Positions 53,642 to 62,265 are shown, counted from the stretch's first letter. The stretch: DNA of 64,000 nt from Stutzerimonas frequens (GCF_024448335.1 NZ_JAMOHM010000009.1:1-64000); one strand, 5' to 3'. The notes: generated by a model from the sequence alone, not told the origin. A program made the numbers and translations.

Positions 53642-55345
53642 TTAATCCTTGGTCACGCGGTTGACTTCTTCCAGGCTGGTGACGCCGTTCATGGCCTTGA
53701 CCAGACCCGAAGTGCGCAGGTCATTGAACCCATCTTTACGCGCCTGCAAGGCGATATCGATGGAATTGCCTTCTTCCATGATAAGCCGCTGCAGGGCCGG
53801 CGTGATTTTAACCACTTCATAAATACCGACACGCCCCTTGTAGCCTCCCTTGCAGCTATCGCACCCCACCGGCCCGTAAAGCTTGAAGGAACCGATTCGC
53901 GCTTCAGGAAATCCTTCGCTGAGCAGAACATCTCGCGGCACATCGACCTCTTGTTTGCAGCTGGGGCACAGCTTACGAGCCAGCCGCTGAGCAATGATCA
54001 GGTTGACTGATGTGGCAATGTTGAATGCCGGCACCCCCATGTTGCGCAAGCGCGTAAGCGTTTCCGCAGCACTATTGGTATGCAGAGTCGACATCACCAT
54101 GTGCCCGGTCTGCGCTGCCTTGATGGCAATCTCGGCGGTTTCGAGATCTCGAATCTCACCCACCATGATGATGTCCGGATCCTGGCGCAGGAACGCTCGA
54201 AGCGCCTGCGCAAAGTCCATGCCCTGCTTCGGATTTACGTTGACCTGATTGATACCTTCCAAATTGATCTCTACCGGATCCTCCGCAGTGGAGATATTCA
54301 CATCGACCGTATTGAGAATATTCAGGCCGGTATAAAGCGAGACAGTCTTGCCCGAGCCTGTCGGGCCGGTAACCAGAATCATCCCTTGCGGCTGCTTCAG
54401 CGCGCTTAGATAGAGCTCCTTCTGGTCATCCTCATACCCCAGCGCATCAATACCCATCTTGGCACTGGAAGAATCCAAGATTCGCATAACAATCTTCTCG
54501 CCCCACAGGGTGGGTAGCGTATTCACGCGAAAATCGATCGACTTGGTGCTCGAGACCTTCATCTTGATCCGCCCGTCCTGCGGCTTGCGCCGCTCGGCGA
54601 TATCCAGACTGGCCATTACTTTCAGACGCGCTGAGATACGGCTGACCAACTGGACCGGCGGGCGGGCAACCTCGTGCAACATGCCGTCCGTACGAAAGCG
54701 CACCCGATAGCTCTTTTCATATGGCTCGAAGTGCAAATCGGACGAACCACCCTTGATCGCATCGAGCAGCATCTTGTTAACAAACCGCACCACTGGCGCA
54801 TCATCGGCTTCGTTATGCGCCGCATCGTCCTCCTTGGCGTCACCGGCCACTTCGATATCCAAGCCATCCAACTCGGAATCGTTCAATCCTTCGAGGGACG
54901 AGGTCGCCGACTCGAAGAACTTTTCGATGGCCTCACCGAGCTTGTCGTCCTCAACCAGCACAGCCTCAACGGAAAGCCCCGTATTGAACTGAATATCACT
55001 GATCGCCTGATGATTGGTTGGATCGGACACCGCCACATAAAGCTTGTTGCCTCGTCGCTGCAACGGCAGAGCTCGGTGCTGGCGCACCAGCTTCTCGCTG
55101 ACCAGTTCCTTCGGCTGGGTTTCTTTGTCCAGCGCCCCCAGATCAAAGAACGGAACACCAAACTGCTCACCGGCGATATCGACAAGCACCCGACTTTTGA
55201 CCAGCTTGTTCTGCACCAACCAAGTCACCAAAGGCACTTGGTTACGCAAGGCTTGCTGCTGGGCCTGCTGTGCGATTTTTTCGTCGAGCTGGCCGGTAAG
55301 AACCAGCTGGCGGGCCAGACCGCCGAGGGGCGCATTTTCGTTCAT
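53642..55345 (-). CDS. pilB: Type IV pilus assembly ATPase PilB
   Basis: A 567-residue hexameric secretion ATPase powering pilus extension. It has an N-terminal MSHEN-type domain (residues 10-150), Walker A GPTGSGKTVSLYTGLN near residue 332, the Asp box and Walker B RAFLRQDPDIIMVGEIRD, and the C-terminal four-cysteine zinc site CPSCKQ/CDSCKG. It is transcribed away from the pilin genes. It looks like an ordinary Pseudomonas PilB, unlike the pilin module across the intergenic gap. Confidence 0.97.
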   Translation of the reverse strand: MNENAPLGGLARQLVLTGQLDEKIAQQAQQQALRNQVPLVTWLVQNKLVKSRVLVDIAGEQFGVPFFDLGALDKETQPKELVSEKLVRQHRALPLQRRGNKLYVAVSDPTNHQAISDIQFNTGLSVEAVLVEDDKLGEAIEKFFESATSSLEGLNDSELDGLDIEVAGDAKEDDAAHNEADDAPVVRFVNKMLLDAIKGGSSDLHFEPYEKSYRVRFRTDGMLHEVARPPVQLVSRISARLKVMASLDIAERRKPQDGRIKMKVSSTKSIDFRVNTLPTLWGEKIVMRILDSSSAKMGIDALGYEDDQKELYLSALKQPQGMILVTGPTGSGKTVSLYTGLNILNTVDVNISTAEDPVEINLEGINQVNVNPKQGMDFAQALRAFLRQDPDIIMVGEIRDLETAEIAIKAAQTGHMVMSTLHTNSAAETLTRLRNMGVPAFNIATSVNLIIAQRLARKLCPSCKQEVDVPRDVLLSEGFPEARIGSFKLYGPVGCDSCKGGYKGRVGIYEVVKITPALQRLIMEEGNSIDIALQARKDGFNDLRTSGLVKAMNGVTSLEEVNRVTKD

Positions 55346-55716
55346 CGGGTGAGTTCTGTCGTAGGCGGAAGGACCGCCGCCTTATAACGCAGTTTCCGCA
55401 CCAAGCCAAACCGGGACGAACGAGGTGGCATTTTTTGTCACATGAGGACGGAAAGGGCACTAGCCCCTCGGCGCAAACCAATCCACCCGAATGACCTGGG
55501 TTATATAAAAAGGGAAAACCTTTAAAGCACAGCCCAAAATCGCTCCACGCCACACAGCGTCAGGCCTCGACTACCAATGGAGCTTTCGAAAGGACCAATA
55601 ATAAGGTGAGCCATATCACAACCCACAGCACAGCGCAGGTCTACCCTCATCAGCTGGCACAAAAGGTGCTGCTACCTCACCAGGTCCAACGACCTCACCA
55701 ACAAAGGAGCTTTTCC
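55346..55716. other. Divergent pilB-pilin intergenic region
   Basis: About 370 bases. It contains a plausible RpoN-dependent promoter (55655-55670) for the pilin and an AT-rich stretch around 55500-55530 (ATATAAAAAGG). The open frame from 55606 in the same frame as the pilin lacks a ribosome binding site and would destroy the prepilin leader. No other gene is seen. Confidence 0.5.
55655..55670 (+). promoter_or_regulatory. Sigma54 (-24/-12) promoter for the short pilin
   Basis: TGGCAC at 55655-55660 and GTGCT at 55666-55670 give the required GG-N10-GC spacing (GG 55656-55657, GC 55668-55669). One base differs from the TTGC consensus at -12. Transcription would start near 55681, 36 bases before the ATG. 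RpoN with PilR controls pilA in Pseudomonas, so control may have been preserved although the pilin itself is of another type. No PilR site was defined. Confidence 0.6.
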
Positions 55717-55902
55717 ATGAAGTCCATCAAAAAGCAAAAAGGTTTCACGCTGATCGAACTCATGATCGTGGTAGCGATCATCGGTATTCTAGCCGCTATC
55801 GCCATCCCACAATTCAACGAATATCGTGCCAAATCGAACGATACTGTCGCCACAGCTGACGCTAAAAACTCGATCAGCGTACTGGCAGCTGCCCAGCTTT
55901 AA
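55717..55902 (+). CDS. Domainless short type IV pilin
   Basis: A 61-residue prepilin with a 9-residue leader cut between Gly9 and Phe10 ([12 protein letters not shown]). Mature protein: 52 residues, with the Glu5 needed for assembly and the long helix [20 protein letters not shown]. It ends at LAAAQL with a TAA stop and has no globular domain and no disulfide loop, unlike Pseudomonas pilins of about 130-160 residues. The length and layout match Geobacter-type short pilins (PilA-N). AAAGGAG precedes the ATG. Its mature aromatic residues are Phe1, Phe24 and Tyr27 only. The next gene probably supplies the missing globular part. Confidence 0.88.
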   Translation: MKSIKKQKGFTLIELMIVVAIIGILAAIAIPQFNEYRAKSNDTVATADAKNSISVLAAAQL

Positions 55903-55917
55903 TTTGGAGCCTAAGAA

Positions 55918-56358
55918 ATGAAAAAAATTCTGACCTGCTTGGCCCTAGCATCCACTCTTTTTGCCGCAAATAGTTACGCTGCAGAGATCAAATCCGGGAC
56001 CCCAATTACTGCAGACGCTGCCGGGTGCGAACTCCTAGCCCAAGACGTAACCATCAATCTTTCCAGCAATGTTTTTGGCGCTTACTCATGCCAAAAAGCC
56101 AACAATGTAATCAAGGTAGCCACCTGCCATAAAGCAGGCAGCCGAAAGATAGAAACTATAAAATGCGCCGTCGTAGACAAAGACGAAGACGGAAATTCTG
56201 TATGGAACGACTCGAGCTGTAAAGACACCGATAGCACTTTCGAGTCTCAAAACTTTGGCAAGGCGGCATTCGCAACAACCGGCGGTGGCAGTGTCGCCGC
56301 AAAAAGCCTCGCAGCCTACTGCGATAGTGCAAGCCCTCTCGAAGCTGCGGTAAAGTAA
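55918..56358 (+). CDS. Secreted cysteine-rich protein, probable pilin partner
   Basis: A 146-residue protein with a signal peptide (cut near SYA|AEIK) and six cysteines in the mature part at 37, 58, 70, 83, 101 and 135, enough for three disulfides. The rest is Ala/Ser/Thr/Lys-rich beta-type sequence, much like the separated globular half of a pilin. It starts 16 bases after the short pilin stop with its own ribosome binding site (GGAG), so it is translated separately. In Geobacter the short pilin is followed by an analogous separate partner (PilA-C/Spc). I recognise no closer family. Role inferred: decorates or stabilises the short pilin. Confidence 0.75.
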   Translation: MKKILTCLALASTLFAANSYAAEIKSGTPITADAAGCELLAQDVTINLSSNVFGAYSCQKANNVIKVATCHKAGSRKIETIKCAVVDKDEDGNSVWNDSSCKDTDSTFESQNFGKAAFATTGGGSVAAKSLAAYCDSASPLEAAVK

Positions 56359-56392
56359 CTCGTATAGCTGCAAGAGCTTAAGGAACATTCCT

Positions 56393-56656
56393 ATGGCTGC
56401 CTTTCGCTCTTCTTTAAGCGCACGACCGGAAAAGGGGGCTTACCCCTTTTCCCGTCAAATACATAAAACACATAGAACTTCTTATACACCGGGATTCACC
56501 TTAATAGAAACACTCATTGTCACAGGCATACTTTCCCTTCTCTTAAGCATCGCCATTCCAAAATACTATGACTTCAAAATCAGAGCCAATGATGCAACGG
56601 CGCTCGCGGATGCACGAAATGCGATAAACTTAATAGCATCCAGCAAAGGCAGATAG
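56393..56656 (+). CDS. Second domainless type IV pilin
   Basis: An 87-residue prepilin with an unusually long leader of 34 residues before the cut site PG|FTLIETLIV. The mature part is 53 residues, again with Glu5, one hydrophobic helix and no globular domain. Its C-terminal segment (RANDATALADARNAI) aligns with that of the first short pilin ([16 protein letters not shown]), so the two are related. AAGGAAC precedes the ATG at 56393 and no later in-frame start precedes the cut site. Local base composition is about 40% GC (97 of 240 bases in 56461-56700), far below the flanking genes. Confidence 0.8.
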   Translation: MAAFRSSLSARPEKGAYPFSRQIHKTHRTSYTPGFTLIETLIVTGILSLLLSIAIPKYYDFKIRANDATALADARNAINLIASSKGR

Positions 56657-56718
56657 TTTGTTTTCTTATCTAGCTAAATTCCCTCCGACGGCATATTTGT
56701 CTTAACCCGAAAAAGCTA

Positions 56719-57528
56719 ATGCAAATATTCTCTATCGCCCTAACGGGTCTCCGCCTCGCTTTTCGCTCCCACGTTATTTTGCTGGCAGCCTGTTGCTTGC
56801 TGATACTGGCCTTATCCGTGCTACTCTCCGCGCAATTCAGCGGCCGACAACCCTCCACAGTTGCAATGGATATTGGGCTATCGGTAATTCGCTTGCTGTT
56901 GCCATTAGCGCTCGCGCTGATCACTCAAGAGCTTCTTTCAAAAGAGTTTGAACGTCGCTATTTTCTCAACACCCTTTCTTACCCACACACACGGCACAAA
57001 ATTTTGTTAGGTCGCTTACTCGCAGCAGCCCTACTTCTCCTCGTACTTCTGCTGGTGCTTGCCGGGACGCTGGCATTGTTGACCTGGCTAATCGAAAAAA
57101 GCTACTCGCAAGGCACGCCGGTTTTGCTAGGCGCCCCCTTTATAATAACTATCGGCTTTATTGGCCTTGACCTGCTAGTACTAACGGCCGTCGCAGCGCT
57201 GCTTGCTGTAGTTGCAACCACGTCAAGTTTCGTTTTGATTGGCACCTTCGGTTTCACACTCGTAGCCCGCTCGTTCGGCACAATCTTAGAACTTCTGACC
57301 CGTAATTCCGCTGTAGTAAGCGATGCCGAAAACTATCGCTCCAGCCTCGGCCTCCTTAGCTATCTGTTGCCGGATTTGAGCGTACTTGATGTGCGCATGA
57401 TTGCGCTCTACGGTAGAATGGAATTCCTGCCAGCAGATTGGCCGTGGCTTGTGCTGGCGAACCTAACCTACACAGCTGGTTTTTTAGGTATCGCGGTTTG
57501 GGCCCTGCAACGCAAGCGTTTTTCATAA
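56719..57528 (+). CDS. ABC-2 type permease (PilI-like position)
   Basis: A 269-residue inner-membrane protein with six predicted helices and the ABC-2 family feature of a conserved charged loop before the third helix (QELLSKEFERRYFLNTLSYP, then RHKILLGRLLAA). It would be the membrane part of the exporter whose ATPase is at 58364-59260. It lies 62 bases after the second short pilin. In Myxococcus the pilA gene is followed by pilG, pilH and pilI, of which PilI is the permease and needed for pili. The substrate is unknown. The ribosome binding site is weak. Confidence 0.8.
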   Translation: MQIFSIALTGLRLAFRSHVILLAACCLLILALSVLLSAQFSGRQPSTVAMDIGLSVIRLLLPLALALITQELLSKEFERRYFLNTLSYPHTRHKILLGRLLAAALLLLVLLLVLAGTLALLTWLIEKSYSQGTPVLLGAPFIITIGFIGLDLLVLTAVAALLAVVATTSSFVLIGTFGFTLVARSFGTILELLTRNSAVVSDAENYRSSLGLLSYLLPDLSVLDVRMIALYGRMEFLPADWPWLVLANLTYTAGFLGIAVWALQRKRFS

Positions 57529-57530
57529 TT

Positions 57531-58367
57531 ATGTGCACGCGTCTCGCTCTACCGTTCGCCCTGCTGTGTTTTGTTCTTTTCGCTGCTATCGTCGCATGGC
57601 GCGCCCAGCAGCCGGTGCGGTTGATGTCACATGCCGTCGCCGATCGCGTAGTAATTCCCGCACCGCTGCTGGTCGCGCTGAGCGGCGGCGATCGCTACCT
57701 CGCCGCCGACTTGGAAACGATGCGTCTATCCGCCACAGGCATGGATGATCGTGGCGTGGACACCGATTACTTGGTTCGCGCCCAGCGCGAGGTGGCGCGT
57801 CTCAACCCCTGCCATGAAGACAATTACTATCTGGCCAACGGCCTCCTCACTTGGGGCGGCGCTGTGCAGCAGGGTAATGCGGTGCTGCGCGCGGCCGTCA
57901 AATGCCGATTCTGGGATGAATTCCCGCCGTTCTTTTATGGCATCAATCTCTCTTTTTTCCAGCACGACAATGAAGAGGCCGCGCGAGTGCTGGAGATTGG
58001 CGCCCAACGCTCGACACAGAACGCCGCCGCTATGCGGAAACTGGCGGTAATGCTGCGCGCCGAACAATTTGCCGACGAACGCTTGGCTTTGAATTACCTT
58101 GTCCAGCAGCGCGACAGCGCTACCGATCCGAAATTGCGCGACATGCTGGACAAGCGCGTCATCCGTTTGCAGGGTTTGATCTATCTACGCGAGGCGCAAC
58201 GCCGATATGAGGCCGAGCAAGGCCCTCTGACCGACCTGCAGCAGTTGATCAGCCAGGGCATTATCACCGATCTGCCCATCGACCCTTTGCGACTCGGCTA
58301 CGAGGTGCGCAATGGTCGCATCGAGTTGAAGAAACTGAAGATTGCCGGACTGGAGGAACAGCCTTGA
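57531..58367 (+). CDS. Membrane-anchored helical-repeat protein in the pilin ABC unit
   Basis: A 278-residue protein with a single N-terminal membrane helix (residues 5-24, LALPFALLCFVLFAAIVAWR), the rest being periplasmic or cytoplasmic alpha-helical with TPR-like repeats (EDNYYLANGLLTWGGAVQQG, AAAMRKLAVMLRAEQFADER). It starts two bases after the permease stop and overlaps the ATPase start, so the three are one unit. By position it corresponds to PilG of Myxococcus. The GC content returns to high values here (42 of 60 bases in 57661-57720). I do not recognise a named family. Confidence 0.7.
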   Translation: MCTRLALPFALLCFVLFAAIVAWRAQQPVRLMSHAVADRVVIPAPLLVALSGGDRYLAADLETMRLSATGMDDRGVDTDYLVRAQREVARLNPCHEDNYYLANGLLTWGGAVQQGNAVLRAAVKCRFWDEFPPFFYGINLSFFQHDNEEAARVLEIGAQRSTQNAAAMRKLAVMLRAEQFADERLALNYLVQQRDSATDPKLRDMLDKRVIRLQGLIYLREAQRRYEAEQGPLTDLQQLISQGIITDLPIDPLRLGYEVRNGRIELKKLKIAGLEEQP

Positions 58368-59260
58368 GCGCTGCCGTTGAGTTTAAGGGTGTCAGCCATA
58401 CCTTCAGGACGAAAGGCAAACAGGTACAGGCCGTTCGCGACGTGAGCTTTAGCTTGTGCGAAGGCGAAGTGTTCGGTTTTGTGGGCCCCAATGGTGCAGG
58501 CAAATCCACCACGATCAAGATCATGCTGGACATCATCAACGACTATCAGGGCCAGGTGAGGCTGTACGGGATCGACGCTCATCGTGCTGAAGCACGTCAG
58601 GGCTTGGCGTACGTACCCGAAGCACCAGCCCTGTACGATCAGTTCACCCCATTGGAAATTCTGCGCATGGGCTTGTCCATGTACGGCATCAAGCGCAGTG
58701 ACGCCGATGCCTGGTGCATCCAATGGCTCGAGCGATTCTCCATTGCAGAGTACGCGAAGCGACGGATTCGCCAGCTCTCCAAAGGCAACGTACAGCGGAC
58801 TGCCCTGGCCCACGCGATGGCTGTGGAGCCGCGACTGTTGATTCTCGACGAGCCACTGTCGGGATTGGATCCCGTGGGTCGCAAAGATGTGGTCGACATT
58901 CTCAACGAGTACAAAAAACAGGGCGGCGCGATTTTCTTTACGTCGCATGTACTGCACGACGTCGAGCGAATCGCTGATCGCTTCGGTTTCATAAATAAAG
59001 GCCAGTTACTGACGGTCCGCTCTCCTCGAGAGCTTGCTGCGGAGCGGGCTGGTCATTTCATCATCCGGTATCAAGCTGACCTCCCGCTCACTGCAGGCTG
59101 TACCGTTTTGCGCCCCGGGGAGTACGAATGCGAGATGGAGCAGTCCAGGCTGCCTGAATTTATCGCTCAGCTGAATAACACCAGCGGGCATTTGCTCGCC
59201 CTTCAGCCGGCCGTCTCCTTGGAAACGGTATTCTTCCGAATTCTCGAAGACGCTAACTAA
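58364..59260 (+). CDS. ABC transporter ATPase (PilH-like position)
   Basis: A 298-residue ABC ATPase with Walker A GPNGAGKSTTIK (about residues 44-55), Q-loop region, signature LSKGNVQRTALAHAM, Walker B RLLILDEPLSGLDP and the H-loop TSHVLHD. A C-terminal extension of about 70 residues is of the kind found in ABC-2 exporters. The start is TTG at 58364 overlapping the previous stop (TTGA), with GGAGG seven bases upstream. It pairs with the permease at 56719-57528. A bidirectional terminator ends the unit. Confidence 0.85.
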   Translation: MSAAVEFKGVSHTFRTKGKQVQAVRDVSFSLCEGEVFGFVGPNGAGKSTTIKIMLDIINDYQGQVRLYGIDAHRAEARQGLAYVPEAPALYDQFTPLEILRMGLSMYGIKRSDADAWCIQWLERFSIAEYAKRRIRQLSKGNVQRTALAHAMAVEPRLLILDEPLSGLDPVGRKDVVDILNEYKKQGGAIFFTSHVLHDVERIADRFGFINKGQLLTVRSPRELAAERAGHFIIRYQADLPLTAGCTVLRPGEYECEMEQSRLPEFIAQLNNTSGHLLALQPAVSLETVFFRILEDAN

Positions 59261-59294
59261 CCGCTCTGCAGCAAGCAGGTTTCTCTCGAACAAA

Positions 59295-59318
59295 AAGCCC
59301 CGCATCTGCGGGGCTTTC
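59295..59318. terminator. Bidirectional terminator between the ABC unit and cysNC
   Basis: AAAGCCCCGC 59295-59304 pairs with GCGGGGCTTT 59309-59318 with an ATCT loop; A-run on the left and T-rich on the right. It separates the convergent ABC ATPase and cysNC. Confidence 0.9.
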
Positions 59319-59335
59319 GCATCACCAAGCTAGCT

Positions 59336-61234
59336 TTAGATAACGCCTCGATCGCGCAACAGACCCATCACCTGCCTAACGCCCTCTTCCAGGGCCGTCA
59401 TTTCGCTATCAACCACCAAGTCAGCACACAGCGGCACATCGTACGGGAACGACTCGCCCGGAATATTATCCCCACCGGCCGCATACAATCCCTGCGGATC
59501 GCGCTGGCGGCAGGCTTGCGGGGAGGCCTGGACGTAGACGGTGATCAGACGCTCAGCGCCGATCAATGCCTTGGCCTGTTCGCGACCCTCCGCGTCTGGT
59601 GCAACGAACGCGGCCAGGGTGATCAGCCCCGCCTCGTTGAACTGACGTGCGACGTGGGCGGCGCGGCGCCAGTTTTCGGTGCGGCCGGCGCGGTCCTGCG
59701 GTAGACCCTTGTTGAGGTCGTGGCGCAGGTTCTGGCCGTCGAGGACATAGACCGCACGCCCCATATCGAACAGCTTGCGCTCCACAGCATAGGCCAGGGT
59801 GCTCTTGCCAGCGCCGGACAGGCCGGTGAACAACACGGTCGCCGGCTGCTGGCCGAAGCGTGTGGCTCGCTCGTCGGTAGAGACGTGGGCCAGCGCGCCA
59901 TGATGACCACCCGAACCATGGGTAACCGGGTCGGCGATGATCATGCCGGCGCCAACGGTGCCATTGGTGAGGCGGTCGATGACGATAAAGGCGCCAGTGG
60001 TGCGGTTCTGCTCGTAGCCATCCAGAGCGATCGGCGCGTCCAGGCTGACCTTGACCTTGCCGATCTCGTTGAGCTGCAGGCTGCTCGCCGCGCCCTTCTC
60101 CAGCGTGTTCACATCTACCGTGTGAGTGATGCTGGCAATCGAGCCCGGCACATAGCTGGTGGCGCGCTTGATGTCGTACTTCTTGCCCGGCAGCATCGGC
60201 TCTTCGCCCATCCACACCAGCATTGCCTCGAAACCATCGGCGATACGCGGGCGGCTGTCGGCATGTACCAGCATGTCACCGCGTGACACGTCGATCTCGT
60301 CTTCCAGAGTCAGAGTAATGGCTTCGCCTGGCGTGGCCTGCTCCAGCTCGCCGTCGAAGGTGACGATGGATTTCACTCGACTGGTCTTGCCGGACGGCAG
60401 CACGGCGATCTCGTCGCCCTTGCGCACGATGCCGCTGGCCAGGGTGCCGGCGAAACCACGGAAGTTCAGGTTCGGGCGGTTGACGTACTGCACAGGGAAA
60501 CGCAGATCGTCGAAGTTACGGTCGCCGGCAATCTCGACGCTCTCGAGAATCTCCATCAGCGATTGCCCCAGGTACCAGGGTGCGCGCTCGCTGCGATTGA
60601 CCACGTTGTCGCCCTTGAGCGCGGACATCGGCACGAAGTGCAGCGACGACGGCTTGAGCTCGATGCGCTCGGCAAACGCCAGGTAGTCGGCCTTGATCTT
60701 CTCGAAGACGTCCTGATCGAAGTTCATCAGGTCCATCTTGTTGATGGCAACGACGATATGCTTGATGCCCAGCAACGAGGTGATGAAGCTGTGGCGCTTG
60801 GTCTGGGTCTGCACCCCGTAGCGGGCATCGACCAGAATGATCGCCAGGTCGCAGGTGGACGCCCCGGTGGCCATGTTGCGGGTGTACTGCTCGTGGCCGG
60901 GGGTATCGGCAATGATGAACTTACGCTTCGCCGTGGAGAAATAACGGTAGGCCACATCGATGGTGATGCCCTGCTCACGCTCGGCCTGCAGGCCATCGAC
61001 CAGCAACGCCAGATCGACGTCCTCGCCAGTGGTACCGACCTTCTTCGAATCGCGAGTAATGGCCTCCAGATGATCCTCATAGATCATCTTCGAGTCATGC
61101 AGCAGGCGGCCGATCAACGTGCTCTTGCCGTCGTCGACGTTGCCGCAGGTGAGGAAACGCAGGAGCTCCTTGCGCTCGTGCTGCGCCAGGTACGCGAGGA
61201 TGTCCTGGCCGATCAAATCTGACTGATGAGACAT
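59336..61234 (-). CDS. cysNC: Bifunctional sulfate adenylyltransferase subunit 1 / APS kinase
   Basis: A 632-residue fusion. Residues 1-430 are the CysN GTPase subunit (P-loop [35 protein letters not shown]), and residues 450-632 are APS kinase ([32 protein letters not shown]). With CysD it makes APS and then PAPS from sulfate. The CysN-CysC fusion is usual in Pseudomonas. It lies 12 bases after cysD. Confidence 0.97.
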   Translation of the reverse strand: MSHQSDLIGQDILAYLAQHERKELLRFLTCGNVDDGKSTLIGRLLHDSKMIYEDHLEAITRDSKKVGTTGEDVDLALLVDGLQAEREQGITIDVAYRYFSTAKRKFIIADTPGHEQYTRNMATGASTCDLAIILVDARYGVQTQTKRHSFITSLLGIKHIVVAINKMDLMNFDQDVFEKIKADYLAFAERIELKPSSLHFVPMSALKGDNVVNRSERAPWYLGQSLMEILESVEIAGDRNFDDLRFPVQYVNRPNLNFRGFAGTLASGIVRKGDEIAVLPSGKTSRVKSIVTFDGELEQATPGEAITLTLEDEIDVSRGDMLVHADSRPRIADGFEAMLVWMGEEPMLPGKKYDIKRATSYVPGSIASITHTVDVNTLEKGAASSLQLNEIGKVKVSLDAPIALDGYEQNRTTGAFIVIDRLTNGTVGAGMIIADPVTHGSGGHHGALAHVSTDERATRFGQQPATVLFTGLSGAGKSTLAYAVERKLFDMGRAVYVLDGQNLRHDLNKGLPQDRAGRTENWRRAAHVARQFNEAGLITLAAFVAPDAEGREQAKALIGAERLITVYVQASPQACRQRDPQGLYAAGGDNIPGESFPYDVPLCADLVVDSEMTALEEGVRQVMGLLRDRGVI

Positions 61235-61246
61235 GGTGCGCGATCC

Positions 61247-62164
61247 TTAGAAGTAACCCTGGCGTTTCTTTTCTTCCATCGACCCGGTGGCATCGTGGTC
61301 AATGACGCGGCCCTGACGCTCGGATGTCCGGGTCAGCAGCATTTCCTGAATGATCTCCGGCAAGGTGGTGGCGGTGGATTCCACCGCGCCGGTCAGCGGA
61401 TAGCAACCGAGGGTACGGAAGCGCACCATCTTCTTGTGGATACCGGCCTTCTGCTCGGGTGTCAGGTGGTCGAGGATGCGCTCATCGTCGATCATCACCA
61501 GCGTGCCGTTAAGCTCCACCACTTCCCGCTCGGCCGCGAAATACAGCGGCACGATCGGGATCTGCTCCAAGTAGATGTACTGCCAGATATCCAGCTCGGT
61601 CCAGTTCGAGAGCGGGAACACGCGGATCGACTCGCCTTTCTTGACCTTGCCGTTATAGAGGTTCCATAGCTCGGGACGCTGGTTCTTCGGATCCCAGCGG
61701 TGCTTGCTGTCTCGGAAGGAATAGACGCGCTCCTTGGCCCGGGACTTCTCTTCGTCGCGGCGGGCGCCACCGAAGGCCGCATCGAAGCCGTACTTGTCCA
61801 GCGCCTGCTTGAGTCCTTCGGTTTTCATCACGTCGGTGTGCTTCGCACTGCCGTAGGTGAAGGGATTCATGTCCTGCGCCACACCCTCGGGGTTAATGTG
61901 GGTGATCAATTCAAGGCCCATTTCCTCGACCATCCGGGAGCGGAAGGCGTACATCTCCTGGAATTTCCAGCGTGTATCGACGTGCAGCACCGGAAATGGC
62001 AGCTTGCCCGGAAAGAAGGCTTTGCGCGCCAGATGCAGCATCACGGCCGAATCCTTGCCGATGGAATAGAGCATCACCGGGTTACCGAACTCGGCGGCGA
62101 CCTCGCGGATGATATGGATGCTTTCCGCCTCCAGCTGTTTCAGATGCGTCAGTTTGTCGACCAT
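61247..62164 (-). CDS. cysD: Sulfate adenylyltransferase subunit 2
   Basis: A 305-residue PP-loop ATP pyrophosphatase-family enzyme that adenylates sulfate in complex with CysN. The PP-loop reads [17 protein letters not shown] near residues 34-50, followed by [14 protein letters not shown] and [20 protein letters not shown]. It is first in the cysD-cysNC operon. A palindrome-rich AT stretch upstream is a likely control region. Confidence 0.97.
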   Translation of the reverse strand: MVDKLTHLKQLEAESIHIIREVAAEFGNPVMLYSIGKDSAVMLHLARKAFFPGKLPFPVLHVDTRWKFQEMYAFRSRMVEEMGLELITHINPEGVAQDMNPFTYGSAKHTDVMKTEGLKQALDKYGFDAAFGGARRDEEKSRAKERVYSFRDSKHRWDPKNQRPELWNLYNGKVKKGESIRVFPLSNWTELDIWQYIYLEQIPIVPLYFAAEREVVELNGTLVMIDDERILDHLTPEQKAGIHKKMVRFRTLGCYPLTGAVESTATTLPEIIQEMLLTRTSERQGRVIDHDATGSMEEKKRQGYF

Positions 62165-62221
62165 GGCTACTCACGATTTGGCAGGTGGACGGCCGGCCGG
62201 CCGTTGATTGGGCGCAACTCT

Positions 62222-62265
62222 AACACGGCCTTAAATTCTAATCAGGCCGCGTTTTAGATCTAAAA
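62222..62265. promoter_or_regulatory. Palindromes upstream of cysD
   Basis: A 10-bp inverted repeat, AACACGGCCT 62222-62231 and AGGCCGCGTT 62244-62253 (one G-T step), with a 12-base loop, is joined to a perfect 14-bp palindrome TTTTAGATCTAAAA at 62252-62265. TATAGC and TATAAA boxes follow on the minus strand. This is a reasonable place for sulfur-responsive control (CysB acts on cys genes in this group), but no CysB site was proven. Confidence 0.45.

Noticed and set aside
55717-56358. The short pilin as a nonsense or frameshift pseudogene of a normal pilA
   Set aside because: The downstream gene has its own ribosome binding site and a proper signal peptide, the second pilin is equally short, and no in-frame or out-of-frame continuation of a pilin globular domain is seen directly after the stop. 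A sequencing error cannot be fully excluded.
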